A stretch of DNA of 56,986 nt from Calothrix sp. C42_A2020_038 (lineage in GTDB: Bacteria; Cyanobacteriota; Cyanobacteriia; Cyanobacteriales; Nostocaceae). Made by a program: the position numbers and the translations under genes. The stretch spans positions 1 through 56,986 of the forward strand of contig JACYLQ010000049.1 in assembly GCA_015272395.1 (NCBI GenBank), read 5' to 3'. Each line of letters opens with the position of its first letter. The stretch's first letter is position 1. Below, in pieces: positions 9,081 to 18,300 of this stretch. Below the pieces are notes generated by a model that saw only the letters and a program-made list of their open reading frames with translations, did no database searches and had not been told where the DNA came from.

Positions 9081-10457
9081 CTATCTCATTGTTACAAATT
9101 CTTCTGCTGCGGAGGGGTGAATACCAACGGTTGCGTCGAAGTCTTTTTTGGTTGCGCGCATTTTTACAGCTATTGCAACACCTTGAATAATTTCGGCAGC
9201 GTTGTCACCTACCATATGGGCGCCCAATACTCTATCAGTAGCGCCATCGACAATTAACTTCATCATTGTACGTTCGTCGGTACCTGCAAGAGTGTGGTAC
9301 ATAGGACGGAAACGAGTTTTGTAGATTTTCACGTCTTGGTATTGCTGCTTGGCTTGTTCTTCAGTTAACCCAACAGTTGCGGCTTCTGGTGTCGAAAATA
9401 CAGCGGTAGCTATATCATTATGGCTAAATACACGACGGCTATCACCGAATTCACTATCTGCAAAAGCACGTCCTTCACCAATTGCAACCGGAGTCAGGTT
9501 AACTCTATCCGTAACATCACCTACAGCATAGATATTTTCTTGAGAAGTTTGGCTATACTCATTAACTGCAATCGCATTCATTGTACTGTAGCCCGGGCCT
9601 TCAATTGCACCTTCCACTAAATTGACTCCGGCGTTTTCTAATCCTAACCCATCTACATTAGGCACCCGTCCAGTAGCAATCAAAAAGACATCGGCAATTA
9701 CAGGTGGCAAGTTTTCATCGCTTAAAGTTAACTTCAAACCTTCGCTTCCTTTCTCTACCTGTTTAACAATATTGTTCCGAATCAAGCTGATACCGTGATT
9801 CTTCATTCCTTCTTCAATATTGTCGCGGATATCTTCATCAAATCCTTTTAAAATTTTCTGTCCGCGTGTGATTTGAGTAACCTCACACCCTAGTCCACGC
9901 ATAATGCAAGCAAACTCTGTGCCAATGTAACCAGCACCAATAATGGCAATATGCTTGGGTTTCTCCTTTAGATGGAATATTTCGTTCGATGTAATGCCAT
10001 ATTCTTCAAACCCTGGCATATCAGGTTTAACTGGGCGCCCACCTACAGCGATTAAAATTTTATTGGCGGTGTATTTCTTTTCGCCGACTTCGATGGTGTG
10101 AGGGTCTAGTAATTTCGCTTTACCAGTAATTAGCTCGACTCCAGCTTTTTCTAAAAGGCTGATATGTAACTGCGACAAGCGCCGAACTTCTTTGTCAATA
10201 GATGTAATAAAGTGTTCCCAGTCTAAGAGGGCATCACCAACTTTCCAACCATAACCAGCAGCTTCACGGAATATTGCAGGGAAATGTGAAGCGTAGACCA
10301 TCAACTTTTTCGGAACACAACCGCGAATTACACATGTACCACCAACAAGGTCATTTTCTGCAATTGCTACTTTTGCCCCGTAGCTTGCCGCACGCTTGGA
10401 AGCGGCTAAACCACCTGAACCAGCACCAATAACGAACAAATCATAATCGTATGTCAT
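9081..10457 (-). CDS. gor: glutathione-disulfide reductase
   Basis: This FAD-dependent dithiol oxidoreductase (458 aa) reduces GSSG to GSH with NAD(P)H in the cytoplasm. The FAD-binding GAGSGG motif is at residues 11-16 and the redox-active disulfide C42/C47 in GGTCVIRGCVPKK. The second nucleotide-binding motif is GAGYIGTEFA. The segment after it, ITRGQKILKGFD, keeps an Arg and a Lys where E. coli enzyme residues R198 and R204 bind the NADPH 2'-phosphate. GDVTDRVNLTPVA contacts FAD, and the C-terminal base is in GIHPSAAEEFVTMR. Length is standard. It lies downstream of a paralogue on the same strand, 184 bases away. Confidence 0.92.
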   Translation of the reverse strand: MTYDYDLFVIGAGSGGLAASKRAASYGAKVAIAENDLVGGTCVIRGCVPKKLMVYASHFPAIFREAAGYGWKVGDALLDWEHFITSIDKEVRRLSQLHISLLEKAGVELITGKAKLLDPHTIEVGEKKYTANKILIAVGGRPVKPDMPGFEEYGITSNEIFHLKEKPKHIAIIGAGYIGTEFACIMRGLGCEVTQITRGQKILKGFDEDIRDNIEEGMKNHGISLIRNNIVKQVEKGSEGLKLTLSDENLPPVIADVFLIATGRVPNVDGLGLENAGVNLVEGAIEGPGYSTMNAIAVNEYSQTSQENIYAVGDVTDRVNLTPVAIGEGRAFADSEFGDSRRVFSHNDIATAVFSTPEAATVGLTEEQAKQQYQDVKIYKTRFRPMYHTLAGTDERTMMKLIVDGATDRVLGAHMVGDNAAEIIQGVAIAVKMRATKKDFDATVGIHPSAAEEFVTMR

Positions 10458-10525
10458 ATTACAAGTTCCGTGGCTAAAAAGTAAATCAAAGCGAAATTAA
10501 AAGTCTATATATATGGTATATGTGC

Positions 10526-10561
10526 CCTGGTAGAGACGTTACATGTAACGTCTTTACCAGG
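10526..10561. repeat. 36-bp near-perfect palindrome of the GAGACGTTACA family
   Basis: The two 18-base arms (CCTGGTAGAGACGTTACA and its complement) differ at a single position. The core GACGTTACATGTAACGTC recurs at 13119-13146 and, more diverged, at four other places in the window. Located between the two glutathione reductase genes. It is probably a small dispersed repeat of the type common in Nostocales and could form an RNA hairpin on either strand. Confidence 0.8.
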
Positions 10562-10588
10562 ATAGGCAATCAACTAGACATAATATTA

Positions 10589-10628
10589 TAAATAAATAAA
10601 TAAATAAATCGCAGGCATCCTGCCTGCG
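10589..10628. repeat. AAAT tetranucleotide run and adjacent 7-bp hairpin
   Basis: A microsatellite of (AAAT) about five copies at 10589-10609 is followed by CGCAGGC-ATCCT-GCCTGCG at 10610-10628, a 7-bp perfect hairpin with a 5-base loop. It lies 13 bases past the stop of the second reductase gene, so it may contribute to transcription ending there. Confidence 0.6.
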
Positions 10629-10641
10629 CTACAAGATAGTG

Positions 10642-11985
10642 TTAAAGTGTCATGAATTCTTCAGATGTTGTGGGATGAATACCAATTGTTTCATCCAAGT
10701 CTTTCTTGGTAATACCCTTTCTGATCGCGACACCCAAGCACTGAATAATGTCTGCTGCGTGTTCCCCGACCATGTGGGCGCCTAAAACTTGCTGATTTTC
10801 GCCTTGGGTTACAATTTTGAGCATTGCTTTGTCGTCGCTACCACCAAATTGGGAAAATAAAGGTTTAAATTCGGTACTAAAACATTGAACCGCATCGCCA
10901 AATTTTTCGCGCGCTTGCTGTTCTGTCATTCCCACACTTGCACCCTCTGGACGAGAGAAAATAGCAGTCGGTACTTCATCATAGTTAACTATTTTGGGTG
11001 TTTGACCAAAAACAGTATGAGCAAAAGCTTCACCTTCGGCTTTTGCTACAGGCGTTAATTGCAAACGACTAGAACAGTCACCAACTGCAAAAATATTCTC
11101 TATGTTGGTGCAACCGTACTCATTGACGTTAATAATACCTTTTTTATCGAGTTCTACACCCACTTTTTCCAAGCCTAGCTTTTCAGTATTGGGCGCCCGT
11201 CCGGTTGCAACTAAAATACTATCAGCGGCAACAGTAGCTTGTTTGTCACCTTTGATGTTTACCAGCAAACCATCTTCACAAAGTTTGATTTCTTTTGCCG
11301 TGCTTTTATGGAAAAAGCGAATTCCTCGCTGACTCAACCCCTGCTGAATACGAGCGCGAACATCGTCATCAAACCCTGATAAAATCTGCTCATCGTGATT
11401 GATAACAGTTACTTTGCAACCAAAAGCGTTCATCATACTCGAAAACTCAATTCCGATATAACCACCACCAATAACAACAAAACGCTTTGGTAAATAGGGT
11501 AGATGAAACATCTCACGCGATGTGATTGCAAATTCAATACCGGGAATATCTGGTAAGCTCGGGCGGGCACCAACAGCGATTAAAATTTTGTCAGCAGTGA
11601 TTTTACGTCCATTTACAGCTAAGGTATGGTTATCAACAAAGGTTGCATACCCTTTGATTAAATCCACCCCTGATTTCTGTAGTTGTTCTGAAAACGATTC
11701 ATTAATGCTGTCGAGATGCTTATCTACCGACTTGGTAAACCGTGTCCAGTCAAAATAATTATCGCATTCAGTCCACCCATAACGATGCGCCATTTGGTTT
11801 TGCAGGGCAAAATCCGCTGCATAAACAATTAGCTTTTTGGGAATGCAGCCACGATTTGCACAAGTACCACCTAAAGCTTCGTGTTCTGCAATACCAACGC
11901 GAACACCGTAGCTGGCGGCTGTTTTGGCTGCTGCAAGTCCCCCCGAACCAGCACCAATTACAAACAGGTCGTAGTCAAAAGTCAT
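10642..11985 (-). CDS. glutathione reductase paralogue with altered cofactor site
   Basis: A second 447-residue member of the glutathione reductase family, colinear with its neighbour. It has GAGSGG (11-16), the redox disulfide C42/C47 in GGTCANRGCIPKK, GGGYIGIEFS, the FAD segment GDCSSRLQLTPVA and the catalytic GIHPTTSEEFMTL terminus. All catalytic residues are present. Unlike its neighbour, the loop after the second Rossmann motif reads VINHDEQILSGFD, so both basic positions that bind the 2'-phosphate of NADPH are His and Ser. It may prefer NADH or another substrate such as a different low-molecular-weight disulfide; this is inference. Tandem placement suggests an old duplication. Confidence 0.85.
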   Translation of the reverse strand: MTFDYDLFVIGAGSGGLAAAKTAASYGVRVGIAEHEALGGTCANRGCIPKKLIVYAADFALQNQMAHRYGWTECDNYFDWTRFTKSVDKHLDSINESFSEQLQKSGVDLIKGYATFVDNHTLAVNGRKITADKILIAVGARPSLPDIPGIEFAITSREMFHLPYLPKRFVVIGGGYIGIEFSSMMNAFGCKVTVINHDEQILSGFDDDVRARIQQGLSQRGIRFFHKSTAKEIKLCEDGLLVNIKGDKQATVAADSILVATGRAPNTEKLGLEKVGVELDKKGIINVNEYGCTNIENIFAVGDCSSRLQLTPVAKAEGEAFAHTVFGQTPKIVNYDEVPTAIFSRPEGASVGMTEQQAREKFGDAVQCFSTEFKPLFSQFGGSDDKAMLKIVTQGENQQVLGAHMVGEHAADIIQCLGVAIRKGITKKDLDETIGIHPTTSEEFMTL

Positions 11986-12162
11986 GGCTGTAGAGATGAT
12001 GGCATTTTCTTTACTATTATTTACAATTCTTTATGCTTTTGGCATCTCCTCAAAAGCAGGTTTTTACGTGGATGAAGATAAATCTAACTAAAGATAGATA
12101 TTTTGGTAGTTTGGCGGTTCGATTCCTGATTAACTGAAAAAATCGAGAATCGGAGTAAATAG

Positions 12163-12618
12163 CTATATTATACTTACTCTTTCCGTATTAACCTCAAGGC
12201 TCACGCGATCACCATACTTGATATTGGATATAGGGTGGGTAATTATTTCTACAACTGAGGCATCTTGAAAATGATTGATTTTAGTTTCCGGATGCGGGTA
12301 GTATATCAAGGCTTCATATTTATGATCATCAAATCTAATTTGACAACGGGCGAAAGAAAAGTCTTCAGTATCATGTTCCGGCGACCACTTAACATTTCTA
12401 AATGTATATTCTGGATTAACGATTTCAAATTTTTTAGGACTAATTGATATATTCAAAGTACCTAAGTAAAACTTACTGATATCAAGTCCAAATTCTTTAA
12501 AAAAAGGTTGCTGCATTTCTAAAGTACCTCTAGGGTAAGGACTATTTTTTGATTTTCCTGAAGCAACTTGATACCCAGGTATTATAACTCCCTCAACAGT
12601 AGCCCATTTTGGATTCAT
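12163..12618 (-). CDS. hypothetical protein resembling the CTP-dependent riboflavin kinase barrel
   Basis: 151 residues, ATG start at 12618. Features reminiscent of the archaeal riboflavin kinase family (cradle-loop barrel) are: VEGVIIPGYQVASGKS near the N-terminus, FYLGTLNISI (compare PGTLN), and the C-terminal VVEIITHPISNIKYGDRVSLEV (compare VEIIAP...LxDGDxV). The similarity is read by eye and remote, so the function is not established; it may be a family member without kinase activity. Two single-base-spaced hydrophobic strands but no membrane segment are visible. It stands alone, 177 bases from the start of the second reductase gene. Confidence 0.55.
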   Translation of the reverse strand: MNPKWATVEGVIIPGYQVASGKSKNSPYPRGTLEMQQPFFKEFGLDISKFYLGTLNISISPKKFEIVNPEYTFRNVKWSPEHDTEDFSFARCQIRFDDHKYEALIYYPHPETKINHFQDASVVEIITHPISNIKYGDRVSLEVNTERVSII

Positions 12619-12908
12619 AATTTAGTAAAAAGTCAAAAATTGTGATCTGAAGATTTTTTGTATTCTAAAATACCACAGTTTATTGGATTTTTACAAATAT
12701 ATGAACATTACTTTATTTCTCAAACAAATCAATTCATAACTTTTATAATCAAAGTGCTGATATTTACTATTTATCGTTTTATTTGTAATTAATTATTAAA
12801 TCATGAAAACAGCACGTAATTCACCACGAAGAGAAATATTTTACTATTTTTTCAGAATGTATCTACTCAGTAAATTCCGAAAATATAGTGATTAATAGTA
12901 GTATTTAC

Positions 12909-13088
12909 TTAATAATCAGCTATGACAAAACCAGCGCTGATTAAAAAATAATAAACTAATAGTCCAAATATGTGAAACACATTAACACCACTGATAATTG
13001 CAAAGACTTTCATCAAGTGTTGACAGTGCCAATTGTACGTTAATCTCATTCCAGTTCCAAGAACAGCAAATAAACTAGCAACAAGCAT
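12909..13088 (-). CDS. small membrane protein ORF (59 aa)
   Basis: An ATG at 13088 opens 59 codons ending at TAA 12911-12909. The product has two probable membrane segments (MLVASLFAVLGTGMRLTY and IFGLLVYYFLISAGFVIADY) around a short polar loop with NWHCQH. The frame stays open about 12 codons further upstream (NWNEQQ), so an alternative start or a truncated 5' end is possible. I do not recognise the family. Residue choice looks coding, but no ribosome binding site was seen. Confidence 0.4.
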   Translation of the reverse strand: MLVASLFAVLGTGMRLTYNWHCQHLMKVFAIISGVNVFHIFGLLVYYFLISAGFVIADY

Positions 13089-13118
13089 TATTTGTTGTTC
13101 ATTCCAATTGGATAAAAT

Positions 13119-13146
13119 GTAGAAACGTTACACGTAACGCCTCTAA
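13119..13146. repeat. dispersed palindrome, GAAACGTTACACGTAACG type
   Basis: GTAGAAACGTTAC pairs with GTAACGCCTCTAAC with few mismatches. It is the second copy of the family described at 10526-10561. It lies between the small membrane ORF and the hydrolase remnant. Confidence 0.65.
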
Positions 13147-13186
13147 CCTTGATATTGAGATAATATATGTAACAGGCGCCATGTAT

Positions 13187-13873
13187 CTAAGATTTTAACG
13201 GTGCCACCTGTGGTAGATTTAGGTCTTGTTCAACAGTGTCCATGTTACTAGGATCAAAATCACCTGTTGTCAAAAACCTAAAAGTCTCTTGATACAAACT
13301 TTGCCAAAAACGATTTGTCATTCCCTGGCTTTTAACATTAGGTTCAGCCAGTGGGTGTGGTACTAAATCACTTGCTGAGTACTTGTATAAACGATGTCCT
13401 ACATCAGTTCCACCAATTTTATTGAAAAAGTCTTCATTGGTGGGAATGCTTGCAGCATCTTCATTTTCAGTGAGTACCATCCAAGTTGGAACGTTTTTTA
13501 GTGCTTTGATATTTCCAGGTTCGCGTACAAAAGTACCATATCGAGCGGCTGCGGTTAAGGCGCCCACAGGAAAAGCTTCTCCAGGGTGCCAGCTTTTCTC
13601 GTACATATCCAATGGACCAGCTAACTCAATATAACGCTCCACCATTGGGTCATAAAGTTTTAACAAAGGTGTGTATGCAACTACTTTGGAGATACGTTTG
13701 GGTTGGTCTGCCGCTAATCCTAACGCAATTGCGGCGCCTACCGATAGTCCAATTACATAAATTGGCCCTGGCATTGCTTCAAGGTCTGCCAAACGTTCGC
13801 GCGAGTGAATACGTGCCCTGACATCATTTGCCACCCCAAAATCAACGGGTTTTATATTGGCTAAATCATGAAT
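13187..13873 (-). pseudogene. 5'-truncated alpha/beta hydrolase
   Basis: The frame is open from 13873 (directly after an in-frame TAA at 13876-13874) to the stop at 13187. An internal GTG at 13834 would give 215 residues, but clear homologous-looking sequence continues upstream of it (HDLANIKPVDFGV), so no proper start remains. The nucleophile elbow (IGLSVGAA), a candidate acid region (ENEDAASIP) and a histidine (VPHPL) are present. The N-terminal strand with the oxyanion-hole HG motif is absent. The break falls within about 15 bases of the brxL stop at 13888, so insertion of the defence operon, or a deletion at its edge, probably removed the 5' part. A functional shortened protein cannot be fully excluded. 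Confidence 0.7.
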
Positions 13874-13887
13874 TTACAATTAATTAT

Positions 13888-15336
13888 TTACTTAGCATCA
13901 GCATAAATTTCTTTACCTAGCCGTCTAAATTCATCATCAAGGTAGTATTGCGAGTTACGAATTGATTGACGTAGTTTTACGGCTGGTTCTAAACAATCTC
14001 GATAAAAATCTGTTAGTGTTAGTTGTAAGTGAGGGTAGAGGATTTTTAAAAATCCTGATGCTGATTTAAGGATTGTATTTTGGTCACGGACTGTGACGTT
14101 ATTTTCAAACAGGGTATGTTCTTTTGCGTAAGTGATAAAACTATTGTTTTGACGCAATGAAAGTAAAGCTTCACCAAAAAAGTCCATTTTTAAACCAATT
14201 TGGCAAGCTGCCATTTCTTGTTTAAATTTTGGAATCTCCCATCCTGGGATAATACCTGCAAAGCGGTCTAAAAAGGCTGTTTCACTAAAAAAGTTTGGTA
14301 GCTCGCTAATTAAATTATCTTCGTTGCGTGGTCGTAACTGTTCATCTAATTCTATATTTGCCAACATTACTAGTGAACAGTCACTGGAAACTTCTGCAAA
14401 ACCGGAACGGTTATAACGACCACTTGCTAGATAGTTTTTCAACGGACCAATTATTTCATCGGGTGAGTCAAAAGTTAAACTTTGCACTTCATCGAGAACG
14501 ACTACATCATGGCGCCCTAATAATCCTATTTCTTTAGTGCTACCATTGATAAATAATCGTGCTGGAGTGATTTTACCTCCACTGATCAAAGATACTTTAC
14601 TGCTAATGTTTTCAAAAACAAAGCTTTTGCCTGTACCTTTAGGCGCCAATTCCATGACATGGTAGTTAGATTCTACTAAGGGTAATAACCTCGCTAATAC
14701 CCAAGTCTTTGCTTCTAAAGTATAATCTGGGTGTTCGGGATTAAAACCTATTGAACAAAACAATAAATCTCGCCATTGCTGTGTAGTAAATTTTTCTCTA
14801 CATTCTGCGTAAAGTTTTAAATTAACTTGAGAACATTGAAATGGGTCAAAGTCCATTACTTCCACTGTTCCATCAGGGAGCATAGCTAAATTAATCTTGC
14901 CCCAAACTCCTTGACGTAAAAGCATTTGATAACGGTCTACAATTATAGGAGAAACTTTACAGTCTTCTAAATTTAGCACTTTAATTTGTGCTAAAGGTTC
15001 AGGAATTAATTTACCTCTTGGGTCTATTTTTATACGAACTTGCATCAACGCAATTATTTTCTTGGCTTCTCCTTGAGATAACTCAAACATGATAACGTTG
15101 TAGTCATCTTTACGAGGAAATGCTTTACTTATAAATGTGTTGATTTTTTCTAACTCTGCTGGTGCCAGTTTTCCGATTCCAGGTACAATTTTGTCAAGTA
15201 ACCATTCGGCGACAAAGCTAGGTACACCAGCCGAAGTTAAACCACTTGATGGCAATCGAGTTTTATCAATACAAAGATTACCAAAAACTTCAGTGATTAA
15301 ATGATTATTATAAGTAAAAGTGTCAGTATAATTCAT
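13888..15336 (-). CDS. brxL: BrxL-like AAA+ ATPase lacking the Lon protease domain
   Basis: 482 residues, ATG at 15336. The N-terminal half matches the BrxL_N-type region (NNHLITEVFGNLCIDKTR, PSFVAEWLLDKIVPG, FELSQGEAKKIIALMQVRI). It is followed by an AAA+ core with Walker A PKGTGKS (232-238), Walker B VVVLDE (278-283), a sensor-like VMLANIEL and FLDRFAGIIPGWEIPK. Full BREX BrxL proteins are about 680 residues and end in a Lon-like protease domain; here the chain stops near the end of the ATPase part. It is the last gene of the operon, 53 bases after pglW-pglZ, with a hairpin in the gap. In BREX, BrxL supports defence as a DNA-binding AAA+ ring; the precise role here is inferred. Confidence 0.8.
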   Translation of the reverse strand: MNYTDTFTYNNHLITEVFGNLCIDKTRLPSSGLTSAGVPSFVAEWLLDKIVPGIGKLAPAELEKINTFISKAFPRKDDYNVIMFELSQGEAKKIIALMQVRIKIDPRGKLIPEPLAQIKVLNLEDCKVSPIIVDRYQMLLRQGVWGKINLAMLPDGTVEVMDFDPFQCSQVNLKLYAECREKFTTQQWRDLLFCSIGFNPEHPDYTLEAKTWVLARLLPLVESNYHVMELAPKGTGKSFVFENISSKVSLISGGKITPARLFINGSTKEIGLLGRHDVVVLDEVQSLTFDSPDEIIGPLKNYLASGRYNRSGFAEVSSDCSLVMLANIELDEQLRPRNEDNLISELPNFFSETAFLDRFAGIIPGWEIPKFKQEMAACQIGLKMDFFGEALLSLRQNNSFITYAKEHTLFENNVTVRDQNTILKSASGFLKILYPHLQLTLTDFYRDCLEPAVKLRQSIRNSQYYLDDEFRRLGKEIYADAK

Positions 15337-15360
15337 AAAAATCTTGCGGGAGTTTGGAAA

Positions 15361-15381
15361 CCCCTAGTTTAAAACCAGGGG
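15361..15381 (-). promoter_or_regulatory. intercistronic hairpin between pglW-pglZ and brxL
   Basis: On the transcribed strand CCCCTGGT...ACTAGGGG forms an 8-bp stem with one G-U pair and a 5-base loop, 8 bases past the pglW-pglZ stop and 24 before the brxL start. There is no following T-run, so it is more likely a processing or stability element, or a partial terminator lowering brxL expression, than a full terminator. Confidence 0.45.
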
Positions 15382-15389
15382 AGGGTCAA

Positions 15390-18300
15390 TTATAATAAAT
15401 CCTCTACACTAAAACCACTATCAAATAATTGTTCAATAACTATGCTAGAGTCATTAGATATAGTTACACTTTTTGTTTCAGCGTTGGCAAATTGAAACGT
15501 TAATTCACCAGTTAATGGCAAAATATCTCCTTGATGATTCAAAGGTAACGATGGTACAAAAATATCAATATTGAACGTTAATTTAGAGTTTGCTAAAACT
15601 TTGATTGCTAGAGGTTGTTCTAATTTACTTATTTCGTTAATACCTAGCGAAAGGTTTGTAAGAGGTACAGAGTTTGGGTTATCAATGGTAATAGTTAATT
15701 CTCCCTGTTTATTAGCTTCTCCTTTTCCACTACATGTTACTAGTACGGGTAGACGCGGGACTGATGTTCGCAGTACGGATACTCCAACTACAACTTCTTC
15801 TGGAAATAACCCACCATGAGAACCAATAATTTTTTTATCAGTTGTGTAGTTAAATGCACCAAGACTAGCGGCGCCTTTAACAACGCTGATATCATGAGGC
15901 AAACCATAACGCTCACGGTCTAAAACTACAAGACGCTCATCATTACTTTTACCTATAGCCATTCTGCCTTTTGTATCTAATTTATTACCACTGGGAAGTA
16001 TTTGGTCTGAAATACCTAACATTTGACCGTGGTCACTAGCAATTACTATTTGAAGATTTTCAGGTTGCTGATATTTTTTTACAAAAAATAATATTTCTTT
16101 TGCAATACCTTCTAAAATATAAGGGCGCTTATTATTGTAAAGATGTTCCCAGTCGCGTTCATGGTGATAAAGTTCATCAAACTGTTGTGTGTCCCAGCAA
16201 TATAGTTGGTGTTTACGAGATTTTAAATCTTTTAGTAGCTCTGCTTTACGATTATCTGTATAGCGTTTTCCTAACCCCATTTTTGCAAAACCTTTCCCAG
16301 CATCATTAACCCATGAAGCATGGGAAGGCAATAGTTGAGTATACAAACTCCATTTAGCATACTCTGTTTTGGTTGGTAAGATGCTAAAGCGAGGTTCAAT
16401 GTAAGACTCTATAGCAAGTTGATTATTTTTTGTGAGGTAAAACAATAGTTCTATATGGTCTAACCAACCTAACCCATCAACCACAACCCACAGTACAGGG
16501 TTTGACGAACAAAGATTTTGGACATTATATGCAACGCTATAGTTAAGCAGTGAATTTTCCACCGTGTCAAATTTTAGTTGTGGGTAGTGTTCTAATATCC
16601 ACTGAACAAAACTATCCGCTAAACGGTCGCTATTTCTTTGTCCATATGGTTTTTGCTCAACAACAATTTCCCAACGACGGAAAGGAAGATAATTTTCTGT
16701 TACCCAACTTAGTGCTTGCTTTGGACTTGCATCTATTGGCAGTGGTTCGGGTTTTGGTGGAGACTGTTTATCACGTAATGTTACTTGCTGTTGAAAATCA
16801 AGGTAAGGAGCAATTTTATTTTCTCTAACCTTATTAAGGAAACCAGGTCTATTTTCAAAAACCTTGTAAGCAAGGTTTGCGATTCGCTTGAAACCTAGTT
16901 GCTGACTTGTTATATTTATATCGTCTAAACTTTTAGCTTCTGTGCGGTATAACTTTTCTGTCCAATAATCATCAAATTCTTTTTCTAAAATATTGGTAAT
17001 TTCTAATGGATACTGAGGTAACTCGGTAATATTTGGCTCTGCAATACCTAACCAACGACGTAAGAATCCTAATTTGTCGTCAGTTTGATAGTAAACAGCT
17101 AATTCGTGTTGTAATTTTTGCTGCCACACTTTTTCTAATATTCTGTATTCTTGTGGGACTTGTATTGTAAGCCAAGCTGCGAGATTTTCAACCGAAGGCG
17201 CCTCCAGCCATATTTTTCTATCGGTTTGTGTTACATCTGCTAATAAGTGGGCAATTGGATTTTCTTGTGGATAAGAATCAAGTTTTGTTACAAGAGTAAG
17301 AAGTTGTGCTTCTGTCCACTCGTCTGGTACAGCTACAGGTTCAAATAGTCGCGCGATACGAAGACGAGGACTCTGCTTTTCTTGAGCTATCAAGTTTAAT
17401 TTATCCCAAACTAGTAACCATTCTTTTGCCCAGTCACACAGGCGCTGACCTTTAATCCAACATGGTGAGTTAGTTGTACCAAAAGACCTCATCCATTCAA
17501 CTTCTGTCGTAATGGGTACATAACCAGGAGGAATTTCGTATACCCCTGTAGGGTCAAGAACTATCGGTTTATCTGGGAAAGACCTCTCCCCCGACCCATC
17601 TCCTATGAGGAGAGTGGAGTAGTTTTCCTCCCCCTTCCCTTGCTGGGAAGAGAGTTGGGGGGTTAGGTTTTTTGCATCTTGTTCTTTTTCTGGTGCCAAT
17701 ATAGATATAACTTCTAATTCCGAAATATTATTAATAGCTGTTATGATATCTTCTACAGAATTAAACCTATCTTTTCTGTGTGGTGCAATCATCTGCATAA
17801 GTAACTGCACTAATTCATTACTTAAATTTTCACAACCAGAAATTGCATGAGGATGAATAGGTAACTTACCTCGTGGTGGTTGCGCTTCTTCAAAAGGATA
17901 ACGACCTGTGACACACTCGTAAAAGACTATACCTAAAGCATACAAGTCACGGTCAATCTTATCCTGTAATTTTAAATTTTCTGAAAATTTCCAATCCGGT
18001 GGTACATAGCGTAATGTACCAGCATTTACGTCGGTTTCATCACTATCAGATACCGCAATATTAAAATCAATTATTCGTACACCGTTTTGAGTTAAAAGAA
18101 GATTAGAGGGTTTTATATCTTGGTGAAGAACTTTGTGCTTATGCAAATGCAACAAACCCTCAGCAGTTTGCTTGGCTACTTCAACAGCTTGTATTAAAGA
18201 GATATTTTTACTTTCAATCAGACTTTGAATATCTTGTCCTTCCAGATATTCAAAAAGAATAAAAGGAGTACCATCTTTTAGAGAATCACTCCAAATTACC

